From positions 16,342-80,341 of the forward strand of contig JAJKFJ010022678.1 of assembly GCA_027382625.1 (NCBI GenBank): a stretch of 64,000 nt of DNA. Direction: 5' to 3'. The notes under the pieces were generated by a model. That model searched no databases and was not told the DNA's origin. It worked only from the letters and a program-made list of their open reading frames with translations. Made by a program: the position numbers and the translations under genes. Shown here in pieces: positions 20,812-31,576 of this stretch. This DNA is from Tetmemena sp. SeJ-2015 (lineage: Eukaryota; Ciliophora; Spirotrichea; Sporadotrichida; Oxytrichidae). Within the stretch, counting starts at the first letter, position 1; every line of letters starts with the position of its first letter.

Positions 20812-23800
20812 ATGGATGAACTTCTTCACATGGGGGTAATAGGAAAAATAGTGAGAAGTGATTTGAGGGGAATGATGAATTTTATTTTCAATGTGAGTAA
20901 AATAGAAAACTAGAAAACTGCTGTAATAAAATTATTAGAAATGGAAGACGACTTCTGGAAAAGCTATAAGGAGGAACGACTCCTCAACAAGAAGAATTAC
21001 GAGTCACTCCAGCAACTCACTCTTTACAATTATTTCTATATTGAAACATAGGATTTATCTTCTTTACTCTTAATGATGAGGATATAAAGAAATTGGCCCA
21101 CTTGAAGAACAAGAAGGGAGAGTACTTGCTAGAGACCTACGACATAGGCTACCTGGTGGCCAACCTCGGCCACGAGTCCTTCCAGAACCTTGAGCGTCAG
21201 TTTGCTCTTTTCGATCAGAAGCGCCAGCAACTCCAAAACAGTCTTGCTAAACTTATCTATAACGTATAGTAATATTTTTAGATTATAATTTCAAAAGAGG
21301 CGGGAGGATATTTTATGCTCTGGTTTAAGTTCTCTATTGAGAAGGTGATGTCGCCGAAGGAGAGCAAGAGCCCCAGCAAACGCGGAAGCACTATGGACTT
21401 GGCTGGACTGATCTCAGACAGGAAGAACGTTACCGACTTCAACAAGGAGTTCCTCCAACTTACCCTCAAAGACTCCATCGCTCGCAAGCAGAGCATCTTA
21501 CTAATTAAACTATCTATCTATTGCATTCTATTGGAAGTGCCAGCTTCAAATAATCACGACCAACAACAACCAAGAACATATAATCCATCATAAGAGTTTT
21601 CTATTGTTGCAAAGAAGTAGAAACGGCTCCCAAGTTATAACTCCCAATTCAGGGAGGGGTAGTGAGAAGCAAGATGGACTCTCTATCCTGGCTAAGCTGA
21701 GAAAGAGCGAGGTGTCAGTGTATGAATTCATTTGGGCGTTCATGCAGGTGCTTGAGCACGACAGAGAGGAAGAGTTGTTCATCACCAACGCACTCATCGA
21801 ATTCTACGAACACATCATTACTATAATATACTATGTTATTATATCAAGGAGCATGTGAAGGAGCAGCCAGTGCAGTGGTAGGATGCCACCAACATTCTAA
21901 TAGAGTTAATGCATGAGCAGGAGTTCATTGGCTAAGGAGCAGGCGGCACAGGTGGCTTAGGTAAACTGTCAGTGAAGGCTGAGAAGAAGATCAGACATCC
22001 CAAGAATAACATCCAGGAGAAGATGATTCGCAAGCTTGGCCTGGAGCTGCCAGACTTAGTAGGAGAAGACGAGAACAAGCTCAGCTTCTTTGTCAAGTCA
22101 AACAATGCAGACAAGAAGACTCACAAGAGCGGCATCAACTAGTAAGTTTCATTTTCGTTTGATTATTTGCTAGGACTCATTTGTTCAAACCAACTGGCCA
22201 GATACTTTGCCTTGACTTCAACTCCTCCGCTCTCTATGCTTATGATGCTGAGATCCAGGGCATTGAAAAACTGATAGTCCCCTAAGATCACCCCAATGAT
22301 CCCACCATCCTTGATTTCGCTGTCGACAACAAAACTGAGAGGATAGGAGCATGCCTCAGAGACTTCAAATATTATCACTCATCTATGTTTGTCAATATGA
22401 CTATACACTAAGCTTTTGGGAAACTGAGGACAACTTCAAATTTGAGAAGGTGATAAAGACTAGCACTCTGTCCAATCTGCAAGTCAAGATTTGGTGTTTA
22501 GAGTCCTGCTCCAAGTGGATAACTACTGACAAGACCAACGCTCTGAATCTGTGGGATCTTGAATTTGAAGAGCCTAAGACCTTGCCTCGAATCCACGAGA
22601 TGAAGATCATGGATGTAATTGATGTGGCAAGGATCGGAGCGATGCTTAGCTCTTCACTAGATAAGAAGATTATAGTGTGGGACTTGAAGGATTTTGAGCA
22701 GAGATTTGCAATTGACCTCAAGAAGTCCTTCTCTGTGCACACACTCAAGTACTCATACTAGCACGATCTACTGTTTACTGCCTCCTATGAAACTCAGATC
22801 AAGATTTGGCACTTTGACTCCGCTATTGAGTGCACAAACGTGAGTACTTTATCAGGGCATGATAGCATGGTTACTGCAATTGACCTGATCCAGGACACTA
22901 ACTACCTAGTCTCCTCTGATGATTTCGGCTGTGTCAATTTATTTAATATGGAATTATCTTATGGAATACTTTCGTTTTATATCAAGTGCTGGAATTTGAA
23001 GAATCAACAGTGCATTCAGACCTTCAGATTCAACTTGTAAGTGCTGATGTTAAGTGATTGAGTTTTAGTGAGATTTTGGTGGGCAAGTTGATAGGCGTGA
23101 GTCCCGAATCATTCATCTCAGTCTCCAACAGAATCTACCTGTTTAACTTGACGCAGCTGGATGTGGAGAACCTAGCCAAGACCAAGGCTACGATCTCCAC
23201 CACCCAGGAACTCAAGAAACCCAAGAACGCTCCTAATCCACAGGAACTGGTTATGCGGACTATCCAAGAGAACGAGATACTCGACATCTATAAATTAACT
23301 ATATCAAGAATTCATGGATTGCTATAAGATCTTTTACAGCACTAAGAATGACCAGATAGTATGCGTTACCAAACAGGATGTGCGAATCATCGACTGCCTC
23401 ACAGGCAAGCAAGTCAGGATCATGGTCAACCTCACCCGCAAGGATGAGGACATCACGGGAGTACTACTTGATGAGACTGAGAAGAGGTTCTTCGTGAGCG
23501 ACCACATGGGCTCCATCTAATAAAAATGAAATATTTTTATTATTTTATTTTTGATATAATTGTTCGGCTTCAACAGCGGCAAGCTCATAAGGCCTCTCCA
23601 GCACCACAAGAGGGAGGTTTCTTACATGCTGCTCGACAACAAGAACAACCTACTCCTTTCTTGTGGCTTCGACAACCTCATCATGGTCTAAGCTAGTTCA
23701 AAGGATGAACCACACGTACTCAGAGTTCTCAGACACCCTCGTGGAAGCGAAGACGTACTCATCTGCAAGGCAAGCTTCTACCTCAATATCAACATCATAT

Positions 23801-26800
23801 ACTTGATCTATTGAGATACTAATATGATAGCCACTGCAAATGATAAAACGGTACTGGTGTGGAACTATGAGAACATGCGGCTCATGGGAGTCTGCTACAT
23901 AGAAGACTTAGATATAAGGTCCATCTATTTCCTTGAGCCCTACCCAATCCTCATACTCATAGACTTCAGTGGCAGCACTTACTTCTTCCACCTACAATAC
24001 TCTGAGAGTATGCAGTACTACAAGGCTCTCGGCAGGCTGGACATGGATGGCTCAACTGACGAGTACTATTTCAAAGATTATCCCCGTTGTCTCGACACCT
24101 CAGTCTACTGTAGTCAACTAGAACTCAAGAATTAGCTCTCCTTGAAGAACTATAAGCTTTCTTTGACAAGTATTTAAGGATAAAGAACGAGTGCTTACTC
24201 GCATTTGGGACTAAGAATGGATATATCCTAACTTACGACTTCTCTTACTACTTGGAGTCACATCTCAACCTGCAGCCAGTCACTGACAGGAGAGACTTCC
24301 CAGAGGCAAACCCACTCAGGAATGACAACATCGATGGCAGCAAGTACTTCCCACTTGGTCTCTCTAACATACTTGAGAGTGATGTCTTCAAGGACATAGA
24401 TCCTTAGAAGAGAGTGAAGCAAATTGAGGGAGCTCATTTCTTGAAGCTAAAGAAAAAGATGCATGGGAAAGAATGCATCAACTAGATCAAGATAGTCCGC
24501 ATCCAAGAGAACAGATTCGTAATAAGTTGCTCCATGGATGGCTTTGTTAAGATGAGTAGCCTTAACCATGGAGACCTTGTCTGCTCTCTTAACATCTGTA
24601 ACCCCTTACCTGCTCTATGGGAACTCCACTACACTAAGAACAGAAAGCGTTTCACCAAGATCAAGCGAGCCATTCAAACTCTCAGAGTCATCAACCATCT
24701 CTTCAGAGGAGAATAACTTAATCCCAATCCTGATACAGACTAAGGACAAAGAGAGCACACTATGTTCTTGACTCAAGCCTTCGACATAGACTACTTGATG
24801 ACCAAGTATGGAGCTCAGAACTAGCATAAGACCATGAAATAGGCAACTAAGGAATATCTGAAGGTGCTTGAGAGTGAGGTAAGCTCCAAGACAACTCTGC
24901 GTAATCTACAGTATCGACAGAACAGGCTCAAAGAGGAGAAGAAAGAGAAGCACTTGAGGTCTGAGATAGAGACTCAGAAGGACAAAGAGAAGAGAGAAGC
25001 CTAGCAGGCTGCTGTAGCAAAGAGGAAAGATCTAGAGAAGCGCAGCCTTGTGCACGAGAACAAACTGGACACTAGTATAGGTGAAGAGGACACAGCTATT
25101 GTAGAAGATGAGAAGTAGATCAAGCACAACATAGAGGTACAGCTGAACCAGCAGAGAATCAGGTTAATCCTTATTCTCTTAATCAATTGCACTTACTTAT
25201 TTTCACTTTATCTGTGATTGGTTTACCCAGGAACAAGCTGTCTATGAAAAGCGAGAAGTCTCAGTCAGATTTCTTTGCGCCTGTCATAAGCGAGGAACCT
25301 CCGAGTGACCGCATTAAGGAACTAGATGAGTAAGAGAAGCTAATGCGCGAGAAGCTGAAGGAGTCAGAGTTACTGGAGTTCACTCATGAGGAGACATTCA
25401 ATCTGGAGAGAGCGCTCGAAAAGGCATAGAAGAAAGCAGATAAGAAAAGAATCAAAGGTCTGGGCCGGTTTGGAGCGGATGGCGAGATGGGAGGCATGAG
25501 CGGCATGGACGACACAAGCTCTACTAACTAAATCAAGAGAGGAATTGAGATGCGAAGACAGACTGTCAAGATCATACCAGGATTAGTCTAGAGGCAAGTG
25601 TTGAGCACGAAGAGTTGGATAGAGCACGCTGAGGAAAAGGGAACACATCTTATTTAATCTCGATGTTGAATTTATTCTAGAACAATAGTTTCGCACCCTA
25701 GTAACTCCAAAAAGGCATTTAAGGAAATCCTAAAGAGCCTTCATCTTAAAGTTAACAAGACAAAGGTATAGGTGAGTAAGAACAAGGAGGGTAAGATGCA
25801 GTTCCAAGACCCCACTGTTTCACTACCCACAGGAGAGACAACAATTGCCAAAGATCACTCTATGAGCACCCTCCTTCCCTCTTACAATTCCAAGATTATC
25901 AGTTCTCCCAAGTTTGACCTTTCTCCAGCCAATAACAACAATCAGACTAATAAGGATATTCAGTCCGTGCTTACTTAAAATACTAGCTAGCAACAACTCC
26001 TGCTACCTCCTTCAACTTTTGAGCAATCTCTTAAAGCCCTTAAACAGCCTGAGGTTATTAAAATTCGTGAGAATTCTTCCTCTATGATGGGCAGGTCTTA
26101 ATCCCAGAGTTAGATGCTAAACCTCCCCAGCATTTATAGAAATAACCTCTCACTAGCTGATAAGATAGACTTGGAAGTTTAAAATGCTTTTGACTGGATC
26201 GATAAACACGTCTCTGATAAGCTGGAAGTGGAACTCCAAGCCAAACAAGCAGAACAGAAAAAGAAATAGCTTAAAATAAATCAGTCTAGAAATGTAACAC
26301 CACACTTGAATAAATACAACAGCCTTGCCAACTTTAAATCACAGGACAGAGATAGAAATAGCTTGGAGAGGAGTCAAGGTGTGATGACTCAGAGTAGTAT
26401 AGTCCTTGCCAGACTGGAAAAGCAGAATGGCTCAACGATTCTAAACAGAGAAATGGGAGGAGATAGTCTGATGAAGCAGAGTACAATAAGTGCTGGCTAC
26501 CAAAAGGTTTAGAACCATTTCTGGAACAAGAAGAATTTATATAGAGATATTTATAATAAAGCTTTTAGAAATCTCGTTAGGTAGAGGAGATAAGCTTGAA
26601 GCGAAGGGGAGTCTAAAACTAAAGCAATGACGAGAGGATGGATTTAATTGTGAACTCCAAACTCTCGAATGTATTTGAAAGAGGTAGAAATTAAAGTCTG
26701 ACACTATTGTAAAGTCCTAGTACAGGATTACCTTCCAATGCTTAGAATTCAATGACTTAGATAAATCCTAATGTGAGCAACACTTTCATTTCTGATGCTG

Positions 26801-27045
26801 ATACTCTCCTGCTTTTGAACAAACACAAGCCTCCATTCGATTTAGAGAAGAAGAGCCAATTTATAAACAGCCAGAGAAGAGGTCTGCCTTTTTCTTCACC
26901 TCAGAATATTCAAAGCTAGCTTGACAGAGATAGGCTTTTCATTTCAAATAAGATGAAAAGGGCTTTGTATGATTAAAGCAAGAAGGATATCAGTAGACTC
27001 GGTTTAAGCAAAGCCATCCAAGTTAAAAGTTAAAGCTAGCTTTGA
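20812..27045 (+). CDS. large WD40-repeat plus coiled-coil protein
   Basis: ATG at 20812, TGA at 27043-27045; about 1,850 residues. N-terminal helical region (KLAHLKNKKGEYLLETYDIGYLVANLGHE), then at least ten WD-type blades from about 22.2 to 24.6 kb (KYDYTLSFWETEDNF, SLDKKIIVWDLKDF, YETQIKIWHFD, DDFGCVKCWNLKN, GFDNLIMV, NDKTVLVWNYE, MDGFVKMSSL). A charged coiled coil follows (LKEEKKEKHLRSEIETQKDKEKREAQQ), then a Ser/Gln-rich tail. This layout suits axonemal or ciliary scaffold proteins of the WDR/CFAP type, but no member is identified. Twelve pointer-flanked inserts and two GT-AG introns are resolved; all restore the frame. It is the most IES-dense gene in the window. Confidence 0.88.
21019..21065 (+). 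other. IES, 47 bp, pointer ACTCTT
   Basis: ACTCTT at 21019-21024 and 21066-21071. Removal gives ESLQQLTLNDEDIKKLAHL. Confidence 0.93.
21526..21598 (+). other. IES, 73 bp, pointer TTCTATTG
   Basis: The 8-bp repeat lies at 21526-21533 and 21599-21606. Removal joins the KQSILL segment to LQRSRNGSQV in frame. Confidence 0.82.
21814..21842 (+). other. IES, 29 bp, pointer ATCA
   Basis: ATCA at 21814-21817 and 21843-21846. Removal gives LIEFYEHIKEHVKEQPVQW. Confidence 0.9.
22142..22173 (+). other. intron, 32 nt, GTAAGT...CTAG
   Basis: Splicing gives SGINQTHLFKPTGQILCLDF, entering the first WD blade. Confidence 0.85.
22368..22393 (+). other. IES, 26 bp, pointer AATAT
   Basis: AATAT at 22368-22372 and 22394-22398. 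Removal gives GACLRDFKYDYTLSFWETED, a clean blade. Confidence 0.93.
22934..22981 (+). other. IES, 48 bp, pointer TCAA
   Basis: TCAA at 22934-22937 and 22982-22985. The insert is open in frame, but its removal restores SSDDFGCVKCWNLKNQQC, a canonical WD strand pair. Confidence 0.88.
23037..23068 (+). other. intron, 32 nt, GTAAGT...TTTAG
   Basis: Splicing gives TFRFNFEILVGKLIGVSPES. Same length as the intron at 22142. Confidence 0.8.
23288..23321 (+). other. IES, 34 bp, pointer CTATAA
   Basis: CTATAA at 23288-23293 and 23322-23327. Removal gives NEILDIYKIFYSTKNDQIVC. Confidence 0.93.
23518..23556 (+). other. IES, 39 bp, pointer TAAT
   Basis: TAAT at 23518-23521 and 23557-23560. Removes a TGA; gives HMGSIQLFGFNSGKLIRPL. 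Confidence 0.93.
23785..23820 (+). other. IES, 36 bp, pointer AATAT
   Basis: AATAT at 23785-23789 and 23821-23825. Removes a TGA; gives ASFYLNMIATANDKTVLVW. Same pointer sequence as the IES at 22368. Confidence 0.92.
24114..24124 (+). other. IES, 11 bp, pointer TCAA
   Basis: TCAA at 24114-24117 and 24125-24128. Deleting 11 bp gives YCSQELALLEELQAFFDKYL; without it the frame fails downstream. Confidence 0.85.
25160..25227 (+). other. 68-bp insert: IES (pointer CAGG) or GT-AG intron
   Basis: CAGG at 25160-25163 and 25228-25231. Read as an intron, 25163-25230 starts GTTAAT and ends ACCCAG. Both readings yield the same protein, NQQRIRNKLSMKSEKS, so the sequence cannot decide. Confidence 0.85.
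25640..25678 (+). other. IES, 39 bp, pointer GAACA
   Basis: GAACA at 25640-25644 and 25679-25683. Removes a TGA; gives AEEKGTIVSHPSNSKKAF. Confidence 0.92.
26530..26597 (+). other. IES, 68 bp, pointer GAAG
   Basis: GAAG at 26530-26533 and 26598-26601. Removes a TGA; gives HFWNKKRRGVQNQSNDERM, opening the tail to 27045. Confidence 0.9.
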
Positions 27046-27141
27046 TAAATTTGATAAGCAATATTGATTCTTTATTCTCTAATTCTTCTATGTCTTTAAG
27101 TCCTTAAAGTAAAGAAAAATAGTCTAAAAGTTTAGTAAACT

Positions 27142-27998
27142 TCATTAATTATTTTTGATTTTTTAAGCTTATTCATTCCTCTTTTGTAAATAGGACAAAA
27201 AGTATATTCCACCTACACCCAGTCCCATGATCCACTGCTAGATAATCATCATGAACAATGTCTCTCCTCTCTTGATAGTCATATGATCTTAATACTTATT
27301 TTTGAGAATCTTGTCGGGGCTGCCGTAAATATACTCGAGGTCACCTGAGCAGAACTTTCCTTCATAGCTGAACCTCACATAGTGGAGACCAACAAAAGCA
27401 AATGCTGTCATCAGATCAAGTAGCGAGTAGAGAAGGTACCAGAAAGTTATTTTTCTCGTGAGGTGTTGCCTTATCAAAGCCTGCTGATCTCCATGTTTAT
27501 CATAGATAATCTATAAAAAATGAATGATTTTGAGACCTGCTAAGGAAGGGATTAAATTGTTGTTACCCTTAAAAGCTTGTAAATTCTGAGGCCGAATCTA
27601 ATCGATTGAAGGTATCCAAGAACTGTGTATATTAGGAGTATAGCTTCGAATCTGTCAGAGACTAGGACCACGTCATCTTTGGCCTTAGTATCTTCATGAT
27701 TATAGGAGTAGCATTTATTTTCGCTTTCTTTTCTCAATCCTCGCCATTAAGCAGAACTTGCTATAGTCGAACTACAAAGCAAGAGCAAGGAAGTCGTCAT
27801 CAAGTCAGTGAAAACTTAATTTCTCTTTGATTCTCTCTCATTCTCGCGCTCAGTATCTGCGCTTTCGATTTCAAAGTTATCAATCTGCACTCTTTCTTCA
27901 GATTAAGCAGCGACCTGAACTTAATCAAATTAAGTGTTAAACTTATTGTGATGAGATTTAAGTTTTCTGCTCTTATTGATAATGCTCCGGGGAGCCAT
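27142..27998 (-). CDS. multi-pass membrane protein
   Basis: ATG at 27998 (MAPRSIINKS), TGA at 27142-27144; about 265 residues. A hydrophilic N-terminal stretch of roughly 65 residues is followed by hydrophobic segments around TTSLLLLCSSTIASS, AILLIYTVLGYLQSI, FWYLLYSLLDLMTAFAF and MIIQQWIMGLGVGGIYF, so three or four membrane spans. No family recognised. A 56-nt GT-AG intron interrupts it; no IES found. Tail to tail with the WD40 gene (96 bp between stops). Confidence 0.78.
27511..27566 (-). other. intron, 56 nt, GTAACA...ATAG
   Basis: Splicing joins YKLLR to IIYDKHGDQQALIRQHLTRK in frame and removes a TGA. Confidence 0.78.
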
Positions 27999-28237
27999 CT
28001 TCAGTCTCTCTTTAAGGTGAGTACAATTTTTAAATTTTGGAAGTCATCAGTAGTTTTAAAAATTATCTTATAACTCTAAAAATAGACAGTAATTATTGAA
28101 GATTCTCTCTTTAAAATATTTTAAAATATAACTTTAATTCTATGAATGCTGTCAAAAAATGATAATAAATTCTATAAATAAAGGCGATAAACTTGCTTCT
28201 GCCATCAGATATATGAAAATTTATGATTAAATATTTC

Positions 28238-31200
28238 TCAAGCTATGCTTTAGGACTCTTAGGTGGTCATTTTAGATATAGACTAGTCTTCTAAGGCATC
28301 TTCATCTCTCTTTTGAGTTATCTTATTTTCTACTTCAGTTTAAACAGCGGCCTGAGTTTCAGAGAGGTCCAAATCTCCACTCTCTCTCAGCATCTAGCTA
28401 TCCAAGGACTTGTCTACTTTCTCTTCAATTTATATTTCCAAGTCATTACCTTTTTAAGCTGAGTTCTCCCCATCATTTTAAACTCCGTTCTAGGGGCTCA
28501 TAATTTAAGTCTATTACTACTTTTCTTCTTCCTCCTAAACTTTCTCTGGACTTTATAATTACTCTTCTACAGCAAGCTCTTGCTCTTTTGAAGACTCCTT
28601 TTACTTGATTGGCTTCCTTACTCGCTCAGGCTTCTTCTCTACTATACCAAGCCTTATCTTTATATTCTCTATGAAGAAGTCATTAACATTTTACTCTTGT
28701 AGTAGCTTATCTATGGTCTCCTCTGAGATGCCCTAGCGTTAAGCGTTGCAAATCATGCGCAACTTTTCTTGCTCTATGTAGAGACGGATGTTCTTTCGAT
28801 AGTCAAAGTTTTCAATAAGACCGCATTAATCGTTCTAATTAAGGCGAGGGTCGTTCACCATAATCATTGGAGAGGAGCTGATTCGCTTGGGCTCATCCCC
28901 TCCATCTTAAAGAAGCTGATTGTCATTCAAAGGGAAGTGAGTGGCTGCTGTTGTTAGAGCTTGAGTGTCAGTTGGAGTGAGGATGTTTTGGTCTGAAGGA
29001 TGTGACTCTGGAGCATTTTCAGAATACAGTCTTTACTCTTACTCAGGAACCTCCATAGTGCCTCGCATTACAAAGGTGTCTCTCTCTGCATTCTATAGGT
29101 CTTCCAAGAACTTAGCTCTCTGTTTAATGTTGAGACTAGGCATAGTTTCCAATGGCTCACTTAAAAATAATTAGCCTGATATAGATTGACATCTCACTCG
29201 TATAGTGATTTTAGCCGAGAGAGGTCTTCCTTTAGTTTGTGGTATTATAGGTGTTATTAGTGGGTGCCATCATCAAAGTTTCAGCCCTTGAGTTACAGTT
29301 GTCTCCAACTAAGCCTCCAAATCAAACTACTGCAGCTCGAAGAACTTTTCCACCTGCTTTGGTATGTTCTTAATCAAGTCATATTCAAACACTGAGCCCA
29401 GCATTTGAGTATTCACTCCTCGCTTCTTGTAATTTTCAAAGCTCAAAATATCCAAGAACTTTCGCTCGCACTCATCAAATGCCTTCGAAGCTAAGTTCAC
29501 AAGGTTGGTCGAATCATTTTCCTCAGAAACTGCTCCGACCTTTATTACTATCACAGAGACTGGGAGGTGAGCTGCACGCAGGATTTAATTAAGTGAGTCC
29601 TCAAAGTCATCTATCACTCCTGCCATCAAGATCGTTAAGATGAAATAGTTCTTTATCTACTTTATGTCACTAGCTGTACCAAATTCCATCTAAGCGATGT
29701 CGCAAACCATCTTCAAAATATCTTTGAAGTTTACAGGTAGTGCGAGTTGAACTGACTTTATAGTTCCAGCATAGGAGTTAAAAAGTTCATCATCATCTTC
29801 GATAAAAGGATCCATGAAATCTCCAGTCATGGAGAATAGATTGCAGGCTGGAGTGTCTCCAGTTGCCTTCACAGTTCTTGCTCCAAAGCCATAGGCTAGC
29901 ATGTACTTCGAAAAATTCCTAAAGCAGCGGCCTATTCGACGAAGAGCTGATAGATAATCATTAGGAGCCCCAGGCTTAAGTGTATGAATACAATACTGAT
30001 TCTCATCGAAAGTTAAATTAGCTAGTGAGAAATCTACAGCTATTATAGGCACTAGATTTAAGCCGTTCTTGATATGCAGATCTAGGAAAGTATGAAAATT
30101 CCTGAGAGAACAGTGTCTCAAACTTAGTGAGCCTTTAGGCTTTTACTTCTCATCAACGATAGTCATTTCGAAAATGTGATTCCTGCCCTTCTCAAACATT
30201 TCTCGAAGCTTGACTTGAACCTCACCGTAGAATTTTTCTTTCTTGATGAACTCCTTAGTCTTCTTATCTATTTCGGTATATCTCTCCACAATCTGCAAGA
30301 TCAAGGTTTTATTCGCTATTGGCCCTTCATCCAAAATATCTTATAATCCTCTCTAACTTAATAAATGTTATGAGTATATTTTCTATCTGTGGTGAATTAA
30401 ACACTTGGAAATTTGAAAATGCCGCTTTTCTCATCGAGGCCTGCAGTTTCTTTGAAATCTAGCACCTGCCTCCTAGTATCATACATGCTTTCATATAGTC
30501 TCAAGGATAGATGACTGTTTAGTAAGGGTTTTAGCACTTTGGGTTTGAAAGAAGCGAAGAATCTGATCTTCTAAAGGTTCACATTTTTCTTCTCTCGTAC
30601 CATCATTCGAAGGTTGATGTCAGAAAAATTTCTAAAGATAAACTTAAATTTTTTGAAAAGGAGCAGAATAGGTAAACAATAATAGAAGAGTTAATGAATT
30701 CTCTTTACTTACATGGATTCATGAATGACTCTGCTTGGCTCTACAGGTATAGCTGAAGTGAAGCATTCAAAACATTAAAGTAATTGAAAGCATAACTCTA
30801 ATGAAGATTATTGATTGATGAAGGTCGAAGGCAACCTGCACCTTCATCATGTTACTGGGTAGTGATTGATTGAAGGATCTCTTGGCTTTGGCTAGTTCAC
30901 TAGGATTTGCAGATATCTCAACAATAAGCTATAATCAAGGTATTACAAAAGAATTTTAAAATTTTGCTTTTAATCTTCAGAATGCTTAAACTCTGGTTCA
31001 CTTATTTCTTACCTCTTGTTTGGAGAGTCCATAGGTGTATTCAAGAGTGAGTGGCTTGCTCTTATGAACATCTTTATGTATGTGCTTCAGTCCACTTGCT
31101 CTCCGTCCTCCCATAGACTATTTTATAAGTCAGGTTGTACTGTCCTTTAATCGGCACCTTCGAGTACAAAAACACATCCAGTGAGATGCACATATACCAT

Positions 31201-31366
31201 AAGAGCATTTTAAAGTTTAGATGCCACTCTTGAGGTGGAGTTCCATGATCTCCTTGAATAAATCATCATACTGCTGTCTCTCAGGCTTCCCATTCATAAT
31301 GGTTTAATTGTTGAGCTGCTTGAGAGAGTCGTCTTGATTCTGTTATGGCTAGGCGCAGTTTCCCAT
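28238..31366 (-). CDS. copine-like protein with long charged tail
   Basis: ATG at 31366 begins MGNC, an N-myristoylation/palmitoylation type start. The middle has a region like copine C2 (ELIVEISANPSELAKAKRSF, FRNFSDINLRMMVREKK). The von Willebrand A-like copine core is clear: LRHCSLRNFHTFLDLHIKNG, IIAVDFSLANLTF with the MIDAS-type DxS, NDYLSALRRIGRC, YMLAYGFGARTV, FILTILMAGVIDD and VSVIVIKVG. Copines bind phospholipid with Ca2+ at membranes. Downstream an apparent TGA (29273-29275) lies 2 bp from an ATG, but removing a 49-bp IES fuses the core to a further tail of about 300 Glu/Gln-rich residues ending at TGA 28238-28240. Four IESs and at least one intron are present. Confidence 0.85.
29156..29196 (-). 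other. IES, 41 bp (pointer CTC) or 37 bp (pointer CTCACT)
   Basis: CTCACT occurs at 29156-29161 and 29193-29198, with a further CTC at 29197-29199. With the CTC pair the frame LKEDLSRLKSLYEPLETMPSL is produced, continuous with the copine core; the longer CTCACT pair would instead serve a separate ORF starting at 29270. Confidence 0.7.
29272..29320 (-). other. IES, 49 bp, pointer ATCAAA
   Basis: ATCAAA at 29272-29277 and 29321-29326. Removal deletes the TGA that appears to end the copine and gives EKFFELQQFDDGTHQQH. Confidence 0.75.
30329..30345 (-). other. IES, 17 bp, pointer ATCC
   Basis: ATCC at 30329-30332 and 30346-30349. Removal gives THNIYQVREDEGPIANKTL, restoring the frame into the copine core. 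Confidence 0.85.
30928..31012 (-). other. intron, 85 nt, GTAAGA...TATAG
   Basis: Splicing joins YGLSKQE to LIVEISANPSELA and removes TGAs. Another intron-like stretch starting GTAAGTAAAG lies near 30650-30711. Confidence 0.75.
31120..31206 (-). other. IES, 87 bp, pointer ATTTTA
   Basis: ATTTTA at 31120-31125 and 31207-31212. Removal deletes a TGA and gives KSGIQTLKQSMGGRRASGLK. Confidence 0.85.
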
Positions 31367-31576
31367 TGCTAATGCAAAATATAATTCAATAAATCCACCT
31401 ACCAATTCTATTTTACTCATCTCCAACAATTCAATCAGCATTACGAAACAATTCTTATTTATCAAGGGATAATTTATACCCAACTTTTATATTGAATATC
31501 AAGAAATCTGGCAGTATCTATTTGGAATATTTTAACTTAAAAACTAAGAAATAAATGAAATGGAAATGTGTATTTA

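Noticed and set aside
29144..29270. Separate small gene starting at 29270 behind the copine
   Set aside because: Removing the ATCAAA-flanked segment gives a better, continuous copine reading; kept only as the alternative in the findings.
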